NCBI GenBank assembly: GCA_026786155.1
Contig: JAJAYR010000174.1
Location: 1-16,150, forward strand
Direction: 5' to 3'
Length of the DNA stretch: 16,150 bases
From: Pyrinomonadaceae bacterium
GTDB taxonomy: Bacteria > Acidobacteriota > Blastocatellia > Pyrinomonadales > Pyrinomonadaceae
Part shown: positions 7,499-14,247 of the stretch, piece by piece
Numbering within the stretch: the first letter of the stretch is position 1
Layout: every line of letters starts with the position of its first letter
The notes under the pieces: model-generated
Databases searched by the model: none
Told to the model about the DNA's origin: nothing
Seen by the model: the letters and a program-made list of their open reading frames with translations, nothing else
Made by a program: the position numbers and the translations under genes

Positions 7499-7975
7499 TT
7501 ACGAGTAGTTGTTCGGGTTTTCGACCGTCAAACCTTCGTTTTGCGCGGCTGAATTTAATTCATTATCGGCTGATACGAAGGTAAAAGTTGAAACGGTAAA
7601 ATCAATTTTAAGATTGATAAGTCTCGTATAAATCTCCAAAGCCGCCGCGAGTTGAACGGCATCGTAACCGCGCAGAGCGTATTTTTCAGCCAAATCAACG
7701 GCGCGATTTAACAAAATCGGCTCGATTTCAACGACGCGCAAATCGTTCACGAAATCGTATCTGAATTGCGCGGACGCGGTGGCAGCGTCGGCAACAGTTA
7801 AAGTTTTGCCTTTTAACCGGCGGGCGAAGGCGGCAATAACTTCGACTTCGGCAATGGAAACGGCGTAAATAACATTCGTCGCAACGGAATTGAAAATGGA
7901 TTGAACCCAATTGGTGCCGGTTTCGATAACATAGTTTTTGACAATGCCGCTGCTGTCGAAAAAGTAGTAATCCAT
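7499..7975 (-). CDS. PIN-domain ribonuclease, VapC-like toxin of a type II toxin-antitoxin pair
   Basis: Predicted Mg-dependent RNase that would be held inactive by the small protein encoded just upstream. Numbered from the ATG at 7973-7975 (158 residues), all four expected acidic positions of the PIN active site are present: D7 in FFDSSGIVK, E43 in VSIAEVEV, D105 in LRGYDAVQLAAAL, and D137 in FVSADNELNSAA. The closing EGLTVENP also fits this VapC subgroup. The ATG overlaps the antitoxin stop codon by one base (TGATG). A TTG just before it would give a one-residue longer product, but the ATG is preferred because AGGA sits nine bases upstream. The intact active site suggests a working enzyme. 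Its RNA target cannot be told from sequence. Confidence 0.88.
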   Translation of the reverse strand: MDYYFFDSSGIVKNYVIETGTNWVQSIFNSVATNVIYAVSIAEVEVIAAFARRLKGKTLTVADAATASAQFRYDFVNDLRVVEIEPILLNRAVDLAEKYALRGYDAVQLAAALEIYTRLINLKIDFTVSTFTFVSADNELNSAAQNEGLTVENPNNYS

Positions 7976-8223
7976 CAACGCCGGTCCTCGATAATCGTTT
8001 CGGAAATTGGTTTCCCTTCAATTTTAACAGCTTTGAAGTCGCCTAATCTCCTTCGTCGCGGTGATTTTATTTCGCGCAAAAGTCCCGCGTCGAACAACGC
8101 CTTTTGAATTCGCAAATCTTCGGCTTGCGCTTCGCTCAATTCTTCCGAAAGCGTCTCTAAAACTTCCTTTTGCTCAACGGGCGGCATTTTATAAAATTCG
8201 TTCAAAAATTCCTGCGGTGTCAT
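7975..8223 (-). CDS. Small antitoxin-like protein paired with the PIN toxin
   Basis: An 82-residue protein encoded immediately before, and overlapping by one base, a VapC-like toxin gene, the usual antitoxin-first order. The N-terminal half is a charged helical region (FLNEFYKMPPVEQKEVLETL), and the C-terminal part ends in FKAVKIEGKPISETIIEDRR, a tail style seen in small antitoxins that wrap the toxin. I see no clear ribbon-helix-helix, AbrB or Phd/YefM DNA-binding motif, so self-repression of the operon is not evident. The ATG at 8221-8223 is preceded by GGGAG. It lies 39 bases after the ABC exporter stop codon with no visible separate promoter or terminator. The antitoxin role is inferred mainly from context. 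Confidence 0.75.
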   Translation of the reverse strand: MTPQEFLNEFYKMPPVEQKEVLETLSEELSEAQAEDLRIQKALFDAGLLREIKSPRRRRLGDFKAVKIEGKPISETIIEDRR

Positions 8224-8262
8224 CTTTTATAAATCTCCCTTTCACGCCAATTTTAACACGAA

Positions 8263-10062
8263 TCAATTGACCGAAAAAAGTTCTTCTTCGGCAAATTGCA
8301 GTTCGTATAATTTTTTGTAAGTTCCGCCTTTTTCGAGCAGTTCCTTGTGCGTTCCGGTTTCGATGATTTGTCCGCGTTCCATGACGACTATTTTGTCGGC
8401 GCGGCGGATGGTTGAAAGGCGATGCGCGATGACGATGGAAGTTTTATTCTGCATCAAATTCGCCAGAGCTTTTTGCACTAATCGCTCAGACTCGGCATCG
8501 AGCGCGGAAGTCGCTTCGTCCAAAATCAAGACCGGCGCGTTGACTAAAACGGCGCGGGCAATCGCAATCCGCTGGCGTTGTCCGCCCGACAAAAATATGC
8601 CGCGTTCGCCGACGATGGTTTCGTAACCGTTCGGCAATTCTTCGATAAATTCATCGGCAAAAGCGATTCTGGCGGCTTCTTTGATTTCCGCGTCGCTCGC
8701 GTTCGGGTTGCCGTAGGAAATGTTGTAGCGAATCGTGTCGTTAAAAAGAACGGTTTCCTGCGTAACGAGCGCGATTTGTTTTTTCAAACTCGCTAATTGA
8801 GCGTCGCGCAAATCGGTTTCGTCCCAGAAAATCGCGCCGCTCTGCGGGTCGTGCAGACGTTGGACTAATTTTATCAAACTCGATTTGCCGCCGCCGCTCG
8901 CGCCGACGAGCGCGACCATCTGACCTTTCGGAACTTCCAAACTCAAAGTTTTGATAACCGATTTGTCTTCGTTTTGATAGTTAAACGAAACATTTCTCAA
9001 TTCGATTTTATCGTTTAGCGATTTTAATTCGACCGCGTTCGATTTTTCCGGCAGCGCGTCGTTTTCGTCCAAAACGTCCCAAACGTCTTTAGCGGCGGCT
9101 AAAGCCTGCACGATTTGATTGTGCTGGCGCGAAAGTTTCCGCATCGGGTCGTAACTTCGGAAAAGGAAAAAAAGAAACGTGAAAAACTGCGGGGCATCCA
9201 TTCTGCCGGTGTTTATTTCGCGCAGACCGAAATAAAAAAGCGCGACGATAACGACGATTCCGACCGTTTCAATAATCGGCGGCGAAAACGCGGAGACTCT
9301 GCCCGCCCGCCGGTGCGCGTTGGCGATGCGGCGGGCGACGGCGGTAAATCTCGTCTGCTCGCGCCCTTCGGCGGAATACGCTTTGACGATGGTTTGATTG
9401 GTCAAAGTTTCCTGCGCCGTGTCGGATAAAAGTTTGTTGCTTTCGACGAATTCTTCGGAAAGTTTTCGCAGTGCTTTGGAAAATTTCGCGGTTAAAAATC
9501 CGATTATCGGCGCGAGAATCATCGCGCCGAGCATCAACCGCCAGTTGTAATAAAACGCCGCCGCGAGAAAAAAAATGAGCATTAAACCTTCGCGCAGAAT
9601 ATCGCGCAGATTTTGAGCGACCGAAATCTCAATCGCCGAGCAACTGGTTACGAGGCGCGAAACGAGATAATTCGTGCGATGTTTCTGGAAAAAATCCGCC
9701 GATTGATTTAAGAGATGCGCGTAGAGTTCCTGCCGCAAATCAAGCACGGCGGCTTGACCGATTTTCGTCATTAAATAAGAAGAAAAAAATTCGGCAACGC
9801 CTTTTAAGACTGTAAAGGAAATGAGCAGAACCGCAATCGTCAGCCACGCGCGATACCAATCATTTTCGGGAATCAGTTTTTGCAGTCCGAAAAGCGTCGC
9901 CGGGCTTTGCGCGGCGGACGGCAGAAATTGGTTGAAAAGCGGAACTAATAATGCGCCCGTCGCGCTTTCAAACAAAGCGACAAAAACCATCGCCACCATC
10001 GCCAGCACAAAGGTCGAAAGATTCGGGCGCAGATATTTAAGCAGTCTTCGGAATTCTTTCAT
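8263..10062 (-). CDS. MsbA-like ABC exporter (fused permease and ATPase)
   Basis: A 599-residue half-transporter that would work as a homodimer in the inner membrane. Residues about 15-310 form the six-helix exporter domain (hydrophobic runs around FVLAMVAMVFVALFE, WLTIAVLLISFTVLKG and LMLIFFLAAAFYYNW, and later ones). The ATPase follows with Walker A GASGGGKSS (about 386), signature LSGGQRQRIAIARA (about 490), Walker B VLILDEATSALD (about 510) and H-loop IVIAHRLST (about 546). All catalytic residues are intact. The Walker A has Gly where Ser or Cys is commoner (SGGGKS). Length and layout fit MsbA, the lipid A-core flippase, but drug or peptide exporters look similar, so the substrate is open. 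It is the first gene of the minus-strand row that continues through the toxin-antitoxin pair to rpoZ. Confidence 0.9.
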   Translation of the reverse strand: MKEFRRLLKYLRPNLSTFVLAMVAMVFVALFESATGALLVPLFNQFLPSAAQSPATLFGLQKLIPENDWYRAWLTIAVLLISFTVLKGVAEFFSSYLMTKIGQAAVLDLRQELYAHLLNQSADFFQKHRTNYLVSRLVTSCSAIEISVAQNLRDILREGLMLIFFLAAAFYYNWRLMLGAMILAPIIGFLTAKFSKALRKLSEEFVESNKLLSDTAQETLTNQTIVKAYSAEGREQTRFTAVARRIANAHRRAGRVSAFSPPIIETVGIVVIVALFYFGLREINTGRMDAPQFFTFLFFLFRSYDPMRKLSRQHNQIVQALAAAKDVWDVLDENDALPEKSNAVELKSLNDKIELRNVSFNYQNEDKSVIKTLSLEVPKGQMVALVGASGGGKSSLIKLVQRLHDPQSGAIFWDETDLRDAQLASLKKQIALVTQETVLFNDTIRYNISYGNPNASDAEIKEAARIAFADEFIEELPNGYETIVGERGIFLSGGQRQRIAIARAVLVNAPVLILDEATSALDAESERLVQKALANLMQNKTSIVIAHRLSTIRRADKIVVMERGQIIETGTHKELLEKGGTYKKLYELQFAEEELFSVN

Positions 10063-10078
10063 CGGGTGAAACCATTAG

Positions 10079-10108
10079 AATATACTTGCCGGAAAACTGA
10101 AAGTCCAA
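10079..10108 (-). promoter_or_regulatory. Promoter for the ABC exporter and downstream row
   Basis: On the minus strand TTGGAC (10108-10103) and TATATT (10084-10079) are separated by 18 nt, a good match to the housekeeping sigma-factor consensus. The start point would be near 10072, leaving a leader of only about 10 nt and no Shine-Dalgarno before the ATG at 10062. The -35 falls inside a 6-bp hairpin (AAGTCC 10101-10106 with GGACTT 10115-10120). Confidence 0.6.
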
Positions 10109-10129
10109 AGCGGAGGACTTCGGTTGACC

Positions 10130-10263
10130 GGAACGCCAGCATCCTGCTGGCAATGAGCGTCGCTTCGGCGCGAAGAAAAGTTGCGCGTAGATTCAACGAT
10201 TAAAGTCAGCGAGAGTTTTTTTCGCGCTTCCGCGCTTATTGCCAGCAGGGATGCTGGCGTTCC
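10130..10263 (+). repeat. Palindromic element, copy 1
   Basis: The ends are inverted repeats, GGAACGCC (10130-10137) and GGCGTTCC (10256-10263). Just inside each end lies a mini-hairpin: GCCAGCA-TCC-TGCTGGC on the left and GCCAGCA-GGGA-TGCTGGC on the right. The core starts AATGAGCGTCGCTTCGGCGC and ends in TTTTTTTCGCGCTTCCGCGC before TTATT. GCGCGAA and TTCGCGC within the core also pair, so the whole 134 bp can fold into one long hairpin or cruciform. It encodes no protein and lies between the divergent exporter and OmpA-like genes. The same core occurs inverted at 14094-14239. Confidence 0.9.
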
Positions 10264-10286
10264 AGTCCGTCAGCATTCTAATTTGT

Positions 10287-10294
10287 GCTAAAAT
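10287..10294 (+). promoter_or_regulatory. Possible extended -10 promoter for the OmpA-like gene
   Basis: TGC followed by TAAAAT (10289-10294) resembles an extended -10 element (TGnTATAAT). No good -35 is seen, and the region where it would lie starts only about three bases past the palindromic element. The predicted start near 10301 leaves a leader of about 60 nt before the ATG at 10361. Confidence 0.35.
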
Positions 10295-10360
10295 TGCAAC
10301 TTCAAAATTGTTTGCCGCATCTTTTTAATTTGATAAACGCCTTTATCGGAGAAAGAAAAA

Positions 10361-11920
10361 ATGACAAAATTCAAAGCATTTAATTTTATCGTAATCTTTT
10401 CGTTTTTATTTTTGCTGTCCGCACCGACGTTCGCGCAGGTTGATGTGGCGCGGAAAACGACCGCCGTTACTTATCCGCTCGACCAGGTTGTTCTAACGCA
10501 GTTTCGCGGCACGACGCGCTTTCCGCGAATGAAAGGCGAAGGAAAAGTTAAACGCACGAGCAAAAACGGTACGGAAGTCGAAGTTTCGGTTTCCAAAATG
10601 CCGCGTCCGTTTGAACTCGGCGCGGGTTACGCGACGTATGTTTTATGGGCGATCTCCCCGGACGGTCAGGTTGATAATTTGGGCGAAATCAAACGACGCG
10701 GATTTTTTGAGTTCGATTCTAAAATTTCCGTTACTACGCCGCTGCAAACCTTCGCTTTAATTATCACGGCGGAACCGCATTTTCTCGTCCGCCGTCCGAG
10801 CCGCGCCGTGATGCTCGAAAATCTTAATCCTTATACGCAAAACGGCAGAACTGTGGCGACGAAGACCGCCGTTGAATACTTCGGCAATTCGAGCGATTAT
10901 TTTTCGGACGCGCGAACGCCGGAAATCGCCGAAGTTGATTATTCAAAAACGCCTTCGACGATTTTGCAGGCGCGGCAAGCCATCGCGTTAGCCAAATTTG
11001 CCGGAGCGCAGCGCGACGCGCTCGAAGACCTTCAGCAAGCCGAAGTGCTTTTGCGGAACGCCGATACAGGTTGGAAAGCCGGACGCGCCGAAGAAGACGT
11101 GGACATCGCGGCGCGGCAGGCGGTCAGCCTCGCGGTCAAAGCCGAATCAACCGCCGCCGCCCGCAAAGATGCCCGCGAAAAACGGAACGAGCGAACCCGA
11201 CAGGATTCGGAAATCCGCGATTCGGAAGAAAAAGTTACCACCGTGCAAAACGAAATGACGGAACTTCGCGCCGAACTCGCCCGCGAAACTCGCAACCGCG
11301 AACTCGCTGAACGCGACGCGCTGAATTATTCCAATCAAGTGAGAGAGTTGCGCGGCGAACTCGGTAAATTGCGCGAAGAACTCGGCAAAACCAAAGTTGA
11401 CGCGGAAACCGTCAGAACCAAACTCGCCGACATCGAAAACCGTCAGCAGGAAACAGAACGGCGGCAGGAAGAAGCCAATCGCATCGGGCAAATTCAAGCC
11501 AATGCGGGAATTTTAATGCAGTCGCTGCGGCGTTTCGGAACGGTTAACCAAACCGAACGCGGCATCGTGCTGACTCTGCCCGAAAACTTTTGGGCGACGA
11601 CCCGCACGAGCAATTTTGCGCCGACCAACGAAGCGAAACTAACGACTCTGGGCGAAGTTTTGGCAAGCAGCGCCGATTATAAAATCACGATTGAAGCGCA
11701 CACCGACAACAAGGGAACGCCCGACGAATTGCAGACTTTGACGCAGGAACGCGCCCGGAGTTTGATGGATAAATTGATGTCGAACGGCGTTCCGCAAAAC
11801 CGTCTCGTCGAAGCCAAAGGTTACGGCGCGAGTCTGCCGGTGGCGGCGAATACGACCAATGCCAACCGCGCAAAAAATCGCCGCGTGCAGATAATTTTAG
11901 CTCCGAATGCGGCTCAGTAA
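10361..11920 (+). CDS. Secreted OmpA-family protein with coiled coil
   Basis: The 519-residue product begins with a signal peptide (MTKFKAFNFIVIF...SAPTFAQ, about 1-25). Residues about 30-160 form a beta-rich N-terminal domain I do not recognise. Residues about 190-250 are Ala-rich helices that resemble a DUF4398-type region (LAKFAGAQRDALEDLQQAEVL). A charged coiled coil covers about 255-375 (repeated E, R, L and A). The C-terminal domain (about 385-519) is OmpA-like: TLGEVLASSADYKITIEAHTDN, then LTQERARSLMDKLMSNGV, VEAKGYGAS and NRRVQI. The D in HTDN and the R of NRRVQI are the usual peptidoglycan-contacting residues, so it probably binds the cell wall from the periplasm, with the coiled coil as a spacer. 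GGAGAAAG precedes the ATG. It stands alone between a palindromic element and a terminator. Confidence 0.88.
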   Translation: MTKFKAFNFIVIFSFLFLLSAPTFAQVDVARKTTAVTYPLDQVVLTQFRGTTRFPRMKGEGKVKRTSKNGTEVEVSVSKMPRPFELGAGYATYVLWAISPDGQVDNLGEIKRRGFFEFDSKISVTTPLQTFALIITAEPHFLVRRPSRAVMLENLNPYTQNGRTVATKTAVEYFGNSSDYFSDARTPEIAEVDYSKTPSTILQARQAIALAKFAGAQRDALEDLQQAEVLLRNADTGWKAGRAEEDVDIAARQAVSLAVKAESTAAARKDAREKRNERTRQDSEIRDSEEKVTTVQNEMTELRAELARETRNRELAERDALNYSNQVRELRGELGKLREELGKTKVDAETVRTKLADIENRQQETERRQEEANRIGQIQANAGILMQSLRRFGTVNQTERGIVLTLPENFWATTRTSNFAPTNEAKLTTLGEVLASSADYKITIEAHTDNKGTPDELQTLTQERARSLMDKLMSNGVPQNRLVEAKGYGASLPVAANTTNANRAKNRRVQIILAPNAAQ

Positions 11921-11940
11921 ATTATAAAATTTGCCAAGAC

Positions 11941-11980
11941 AAAAAGCGCGTCGCTCAACTTTTGAAGCGACGCGCTTTTT
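11941..11980. terminator. Bidirectional rho-independent terminator
   Basis: AAAAAGCGCGTCGCT (11941-11955) and AGCGACGCGCTTTTT (11966-11980) form a perfect 15-bp stem with a 10-base loop and U tails on both strands. It sits 20 bases past the OmpA-like stop codon and 17 bases past the stop codon of the convergent ABC ATPase gene, so it can end both transcripts. Confidence 0.92.
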
Positions 11981-11997
11981 ATTTTCATCAAACTATT

Positions 11998-12972
11998 TCA
12001 ATTTTTTAGAACTAAAATTCTCTCCGGCGGCAATCCGACGACGCATTCGTCGCCGATATTTAAACCGACGAGCCGCAAAACCAACGCTTCGAGTTCCAAG
12101 CCGCCCGCGTTGAGTTTGATGAGCGTCGTCGAGCCGAGAAACGAAATGCCGGTGATTTCGGCTTTCAAAAGATTGTCTTCAGGAAACGACGCGCCGAAAG
12201 AAATCGAAATATATTCGGGGCGAATCGCCAAGGTGATGGTTTCATTGATTGTGCCGAACGCATCTTTTTCCACTCTGTCCGTAAAAAGCCGGTGATCGCC
12301 GACCAGCGTTTGAAATTCCGGCGTGTCGCTTTTGCTCGATGTCAAACGACGCGCTTCAATTAGATTATTTCTGCCGGTAACGCGGGCGACGGCAACCGAA
12401 TTCGGGAATTCAAACACTTCGCGCGGCGTTCCCGTCTGCACGATTGCGCCGTTGTGCAGCACCGATACGCGGTCGCAGATGGAGAAAACTTCGTTATAAT
12501 CGTTGGTCGCAAAAACGACCGCCAGATTTTTTTCTTTCACGACTTGGCGGAGTTTTTCGCAATTTTTCTCGCGCGTAATCCTATCCATAAAACAAAACTG
12601 ATTGTCGAGCAAAAGAACTTCCGAGGCGTTTAGCAAAGCGTGTTCGAGAGCCAAAACCTGCCCTTCGCCGTCGGCTAACTGCGAAGGTCTTTGCGTTTTA
12701 AATAGCGATTTCCAAAAAGCGTCGTTCGTCAGTTTCGGAAAATGAAAGCCGCGTTCTTCGCAGTTTCGTTCGGTTAAATCTTCCGAATTGTAAAAAATCG
12801 CGCCGCCGTTCATCGGTTCAACACCGGCGAGCATCCGAATTATCGTCGTTTTTCCTTCGGCGATGACTCCGAACAGTCCGAGAATTTCGCCGCGTTCGAC
12901 GGAGAGCGAAACGTCTTTGATAATCCATTTTGTATCGTATTTTTTCGAGAGATGATTGATAATCAGCGACAT
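11998..12972 (-). CDS. Degenerate ABC transporter ATPase-like protein (MalK/PotA type) with TOBE region
   Basis: The 324-residue product from the ATG at 12970-12972 has the shape of an import-type ABC ATPase followed by a TOBE domain (about 215-324, with TLAIRPEYISIS), but the active motifs are damaged. Walker A is GVIAEGKTT (35-43), which keeps GKT but not the usual SGxGK context. The signature is LADGE (99-103) instead of LSGGQ. Walker B ends LLLDNQ, with N124 in place of the catalytic Glu. The H-loop is TND, with N157 in place of His. Walker A and the signature are only about 60 residues apart, against roughly 95 in MalK, so much of the helical subdomain that contacts a permease is missing. 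No permease or binding protein gene is adjacent. The frame is open throughout. A TTG at 13053 would add 27 residues, but they do not look like ABC sequence. Confidence 0.85.
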   Translation of the reverse strand: MSLIINHLSKKYDTKWIIKDVSLSVERGEILGLFGVIAEGKTTIIRMLAGVEPMNGGAIFYNSEDLTERNCEERGFHFPKLTNDAFWKSLFKTQRPSQLADGEGQVLALEHALLNASEVLLLDNQFCFMDRITREKNCEKLRQVVKEKNLAVVFATNDYNEVFSICDRVSVLHNGAIVQTGTPREVFEFPNSVAVARVTGRNNLIEARRLTSSKSDTPEFQTLVGDHRLFTDRVEKDAFGTINETITLAIRPEYISISFGASFPEDNLLKAEITGISFLGSTTLIKLNAGGLELEALVLRLVGLNIGDECVVGLPPERILVLKN

Positions 12973-13018
12973 CGTTTTATTGAAAAATATGAAACTTCCG
13001 CGAAAAAAGCGCGTGCAA

Positions 13019-13060
13019 ACTAAAAGTATGCTTTCGTCATCGGAAATAGGCAAGTATAAT
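13019..13060. promoter_or_regulatory. Divergent promoter region between the ATPase-like gene and the small protein gene
   Basis: On the plus strand a perfect TATAAT lies at 13055-13060, 15 bases before the ATG at 13076, with no good -35. On the minus strand TTGCCT (13053-13048) and CATACT (13030-13025) are 17 nt apart and could drive the ATPase-like gene with a leader of about 45 nt. The two candidates overlap, so the genes may compete for polymerase. Confidence 0.4.
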
Positions 13061-13075
13061 CAAATCTGAAAAGTT

Positions 13076-13363
13076 ATGACAAAAGAAAATCCGAGTTTGA
13101 AAAGAAAAATAGTTCACGCGGGCGGCTGGACGGTGGCAAAGCGCGTCGCCAAATCAATTCCATACGTCGGAACGGTGATGGCGATTGGTCTGGTCGGCTA
13201 CGACATCAAACGCAAAGGCGTGGTCAAAGGCGTTTTAAATTCCGGTCTGGACGCGATTCCGTTCGTCGGTTTGGGCAAAAACGTCGTCGAATTTTTTACC
13301 GGCGATTTATTTCCCGATAAAAATCCAATCGTTAAGACGGTCAGGACAAAAAATGAAAAATAA
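13076..13363 (+). CDS. Small hypothetical protein with two hydrophobic Gly-rich segments
   Basis: I do not recognise this 95-residue protein. It has a basic N terminus (LKRKIVHAGG), then a hydrophobic stretch IPYVGTVMAIGLVGYDIKRK, a second region GLDAIPFVGLGKNVVEFF, and a polar end. The two IP[YF]VG segments look like an internal duplication. The hydrophobic parts could be membrane-associated or could form amphipathic helices, and no signal peptide is obvious. The ATG at 13076 has a perfect TATAAT 15 bases upstream but no Shine-Dalgarno, so the mRNA may be nearly leaderless. The last 11 bases overlap the start of the next gene, which suggests one transcript and coupled translation. Confidence 0.7.
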   Translation: MTKENPSLKRKIVHAGGWTVAKRVAKSIPYVGTVMAIGLVGYDIKRKGVVKGVLNSGLDAIPFVGLGKNVVEFFTGDLFPDKNPIVKTVRTKNEK

Positions 13364-14090
13364 ATACTTAAATTTGAGTTTTCTGACGGCGGCGATTTTA
13401 TTCAGCCTGTGTTTATCGGCGTTTGATGCGAACGCGCAAACTTCCAAACGCCGCAAAAAAGTCAGAAAAACGCCCGTCGTTGCGCCGCCGCCCGTGCAGC
13501 CCGTCGCCACTCAAAACACCGGATACATTGACGGCAACCAAATCGTGCTGGGCGAAATTCCGCAATCGCCGACGACCGACGAAACGAACGGCGCGGAAAC
13601 AATGACCGCGCCGCCGACGGAAAACACTGACAACCGCGACGCGCAGATAAAACAACTCGGCGACCGTCTCAAATCGCTCGAAGCTACCGGAAACAAAGAC
13701 GAAAAACAGAAACGGCTTTTGATGAATCTCGACATTCTGACGCGGGCGGAAAGCCGCGCCGAATCGCTTCGCAAACAGCTTTTTGAAATCATCGAAAAAC
13801 AAAGCGCGACGCAGGCACGCATCGAACAAATTCAGGTTGATTCGCGCTCGGAAGTAATTGACCGCAACGTCGCAATGATGGGTTCGCTCCGACCGGAAGA
13901 AATCCGCGAACAGCGCAGAAAATCGCTCGAAGCGGAAAAACGCAATCTCGAATCGCTGATGACGCAAATCCAAACCAACCGCTCGACTCTGGAAACCAAC
14001 GTCCAAAAAGCCGACGCGCTGGTCGAAAAAGTTCGCACCAAACTCGACCGGGAAATTGACGACGCACTCGCTGAAGAAGACAAACCGTAA
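13353..14090 (+). CDS. Secreted coiled-coil protein of unknown function
   Basis: The 245-residue product starts with a signal peptide (MKNKYLNLSFLTAAILFSLCLSAFDANAQ, cut written as about 1-29), followed by a basic patch (KRRKKVRK) and a Pro/Thr-rich linker to about residue 90. The rest, about 92-240, is strongly helical and charged with heptad-like spacing (LGDRLKSLE, RAESLRKQLFEIIEKQ, EAEKRNLESLMTQIQ). It is probably a periplasmic structural or tethering protein. No enzyme motif is seen. The ATG at 13353-13355 overlaps the preceding gene by 11 bases and has AGGAC in front. It ends three bases before the palindromic element copy 2, which can act as its transcription end. Confidence 0.82.
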   Translation: MKNKYLNLSFLTAAILFSLCLSAFDANAQTSKRRKKVRKTPVVAPPPVQPVATQNTGYIDGNQIVLGEIPQSPTTDETNGAETMTAPPTENTDNRDAQIKQLGDRLKSLEATGNKDEKQKRLLMNLDILTRAESRAESLRKQLFEIIEKQSATQARIEQIQVDSRSEVIDRNVAMMGSLRPEEIREQRRKSLEAEKRNLESLMTQIQTNRSTLETNVQKADALVEKVRTKLDREIDDALAEEDKP

Positions 14091-14093
14091 AAC

Positions 14094-14239
14094 CCGATTG
14101 AAGCGCAAGCGTCCCGCTTGCAATGAGCGCGAAAGCGCGAAAAAAACTCGCGTTACGTTCGACCGTTAAATCTGACTCGAAACATTTCTTCGCGCCGAAG
14201 CGACGCTCATTGCAAGCGGGACGCTTGCGCTTCAATCGG
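14094..14239 (-). repeat. Palindromic element, copy 2 (inverted relative to copy 1)
   Basis: The arms 14094-14129 and 14204-14239 are perfect 36-bp inverted repeats. Each arm contains the mini-hairpin GCAAGCG-TCC-CGCTTGC or its complement. Read on the minus strand, the inner core starts AATGAGCGTCGCTTCGGCGC and has TTTTTTTCGCGCTTTCGCGC near its other end, nearly the same as copy 1. It fills the space between two convergent genes, starting 3 bases after one stop codon and ending 8 bases before the other, so it may serve as a bidirectional terminator. Confidence 0.93.
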
Positions 14240-14247
14240 ATTTACGA

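Noticed and set aside
12973..13053. Upstream TTG start adding 27 residues to the ATPase-like protein
   Set aside because: The extra residues (MPISDDESILLVCTRFF...) do not resemble an ABC N terminus, there is no ribosome site, and the TTG coincides with a putative -35.
13413..14235. Long minus-strand reading frames opposite the coiled-coil gene (up to 236 codons)
   Set aside because: They are antisense shadows of a gene with a signal peptide and regular heptads. One starts inside the palindromic element, so its N terminus (MKRKRPACNERRFG) is only translated repeat sequence.
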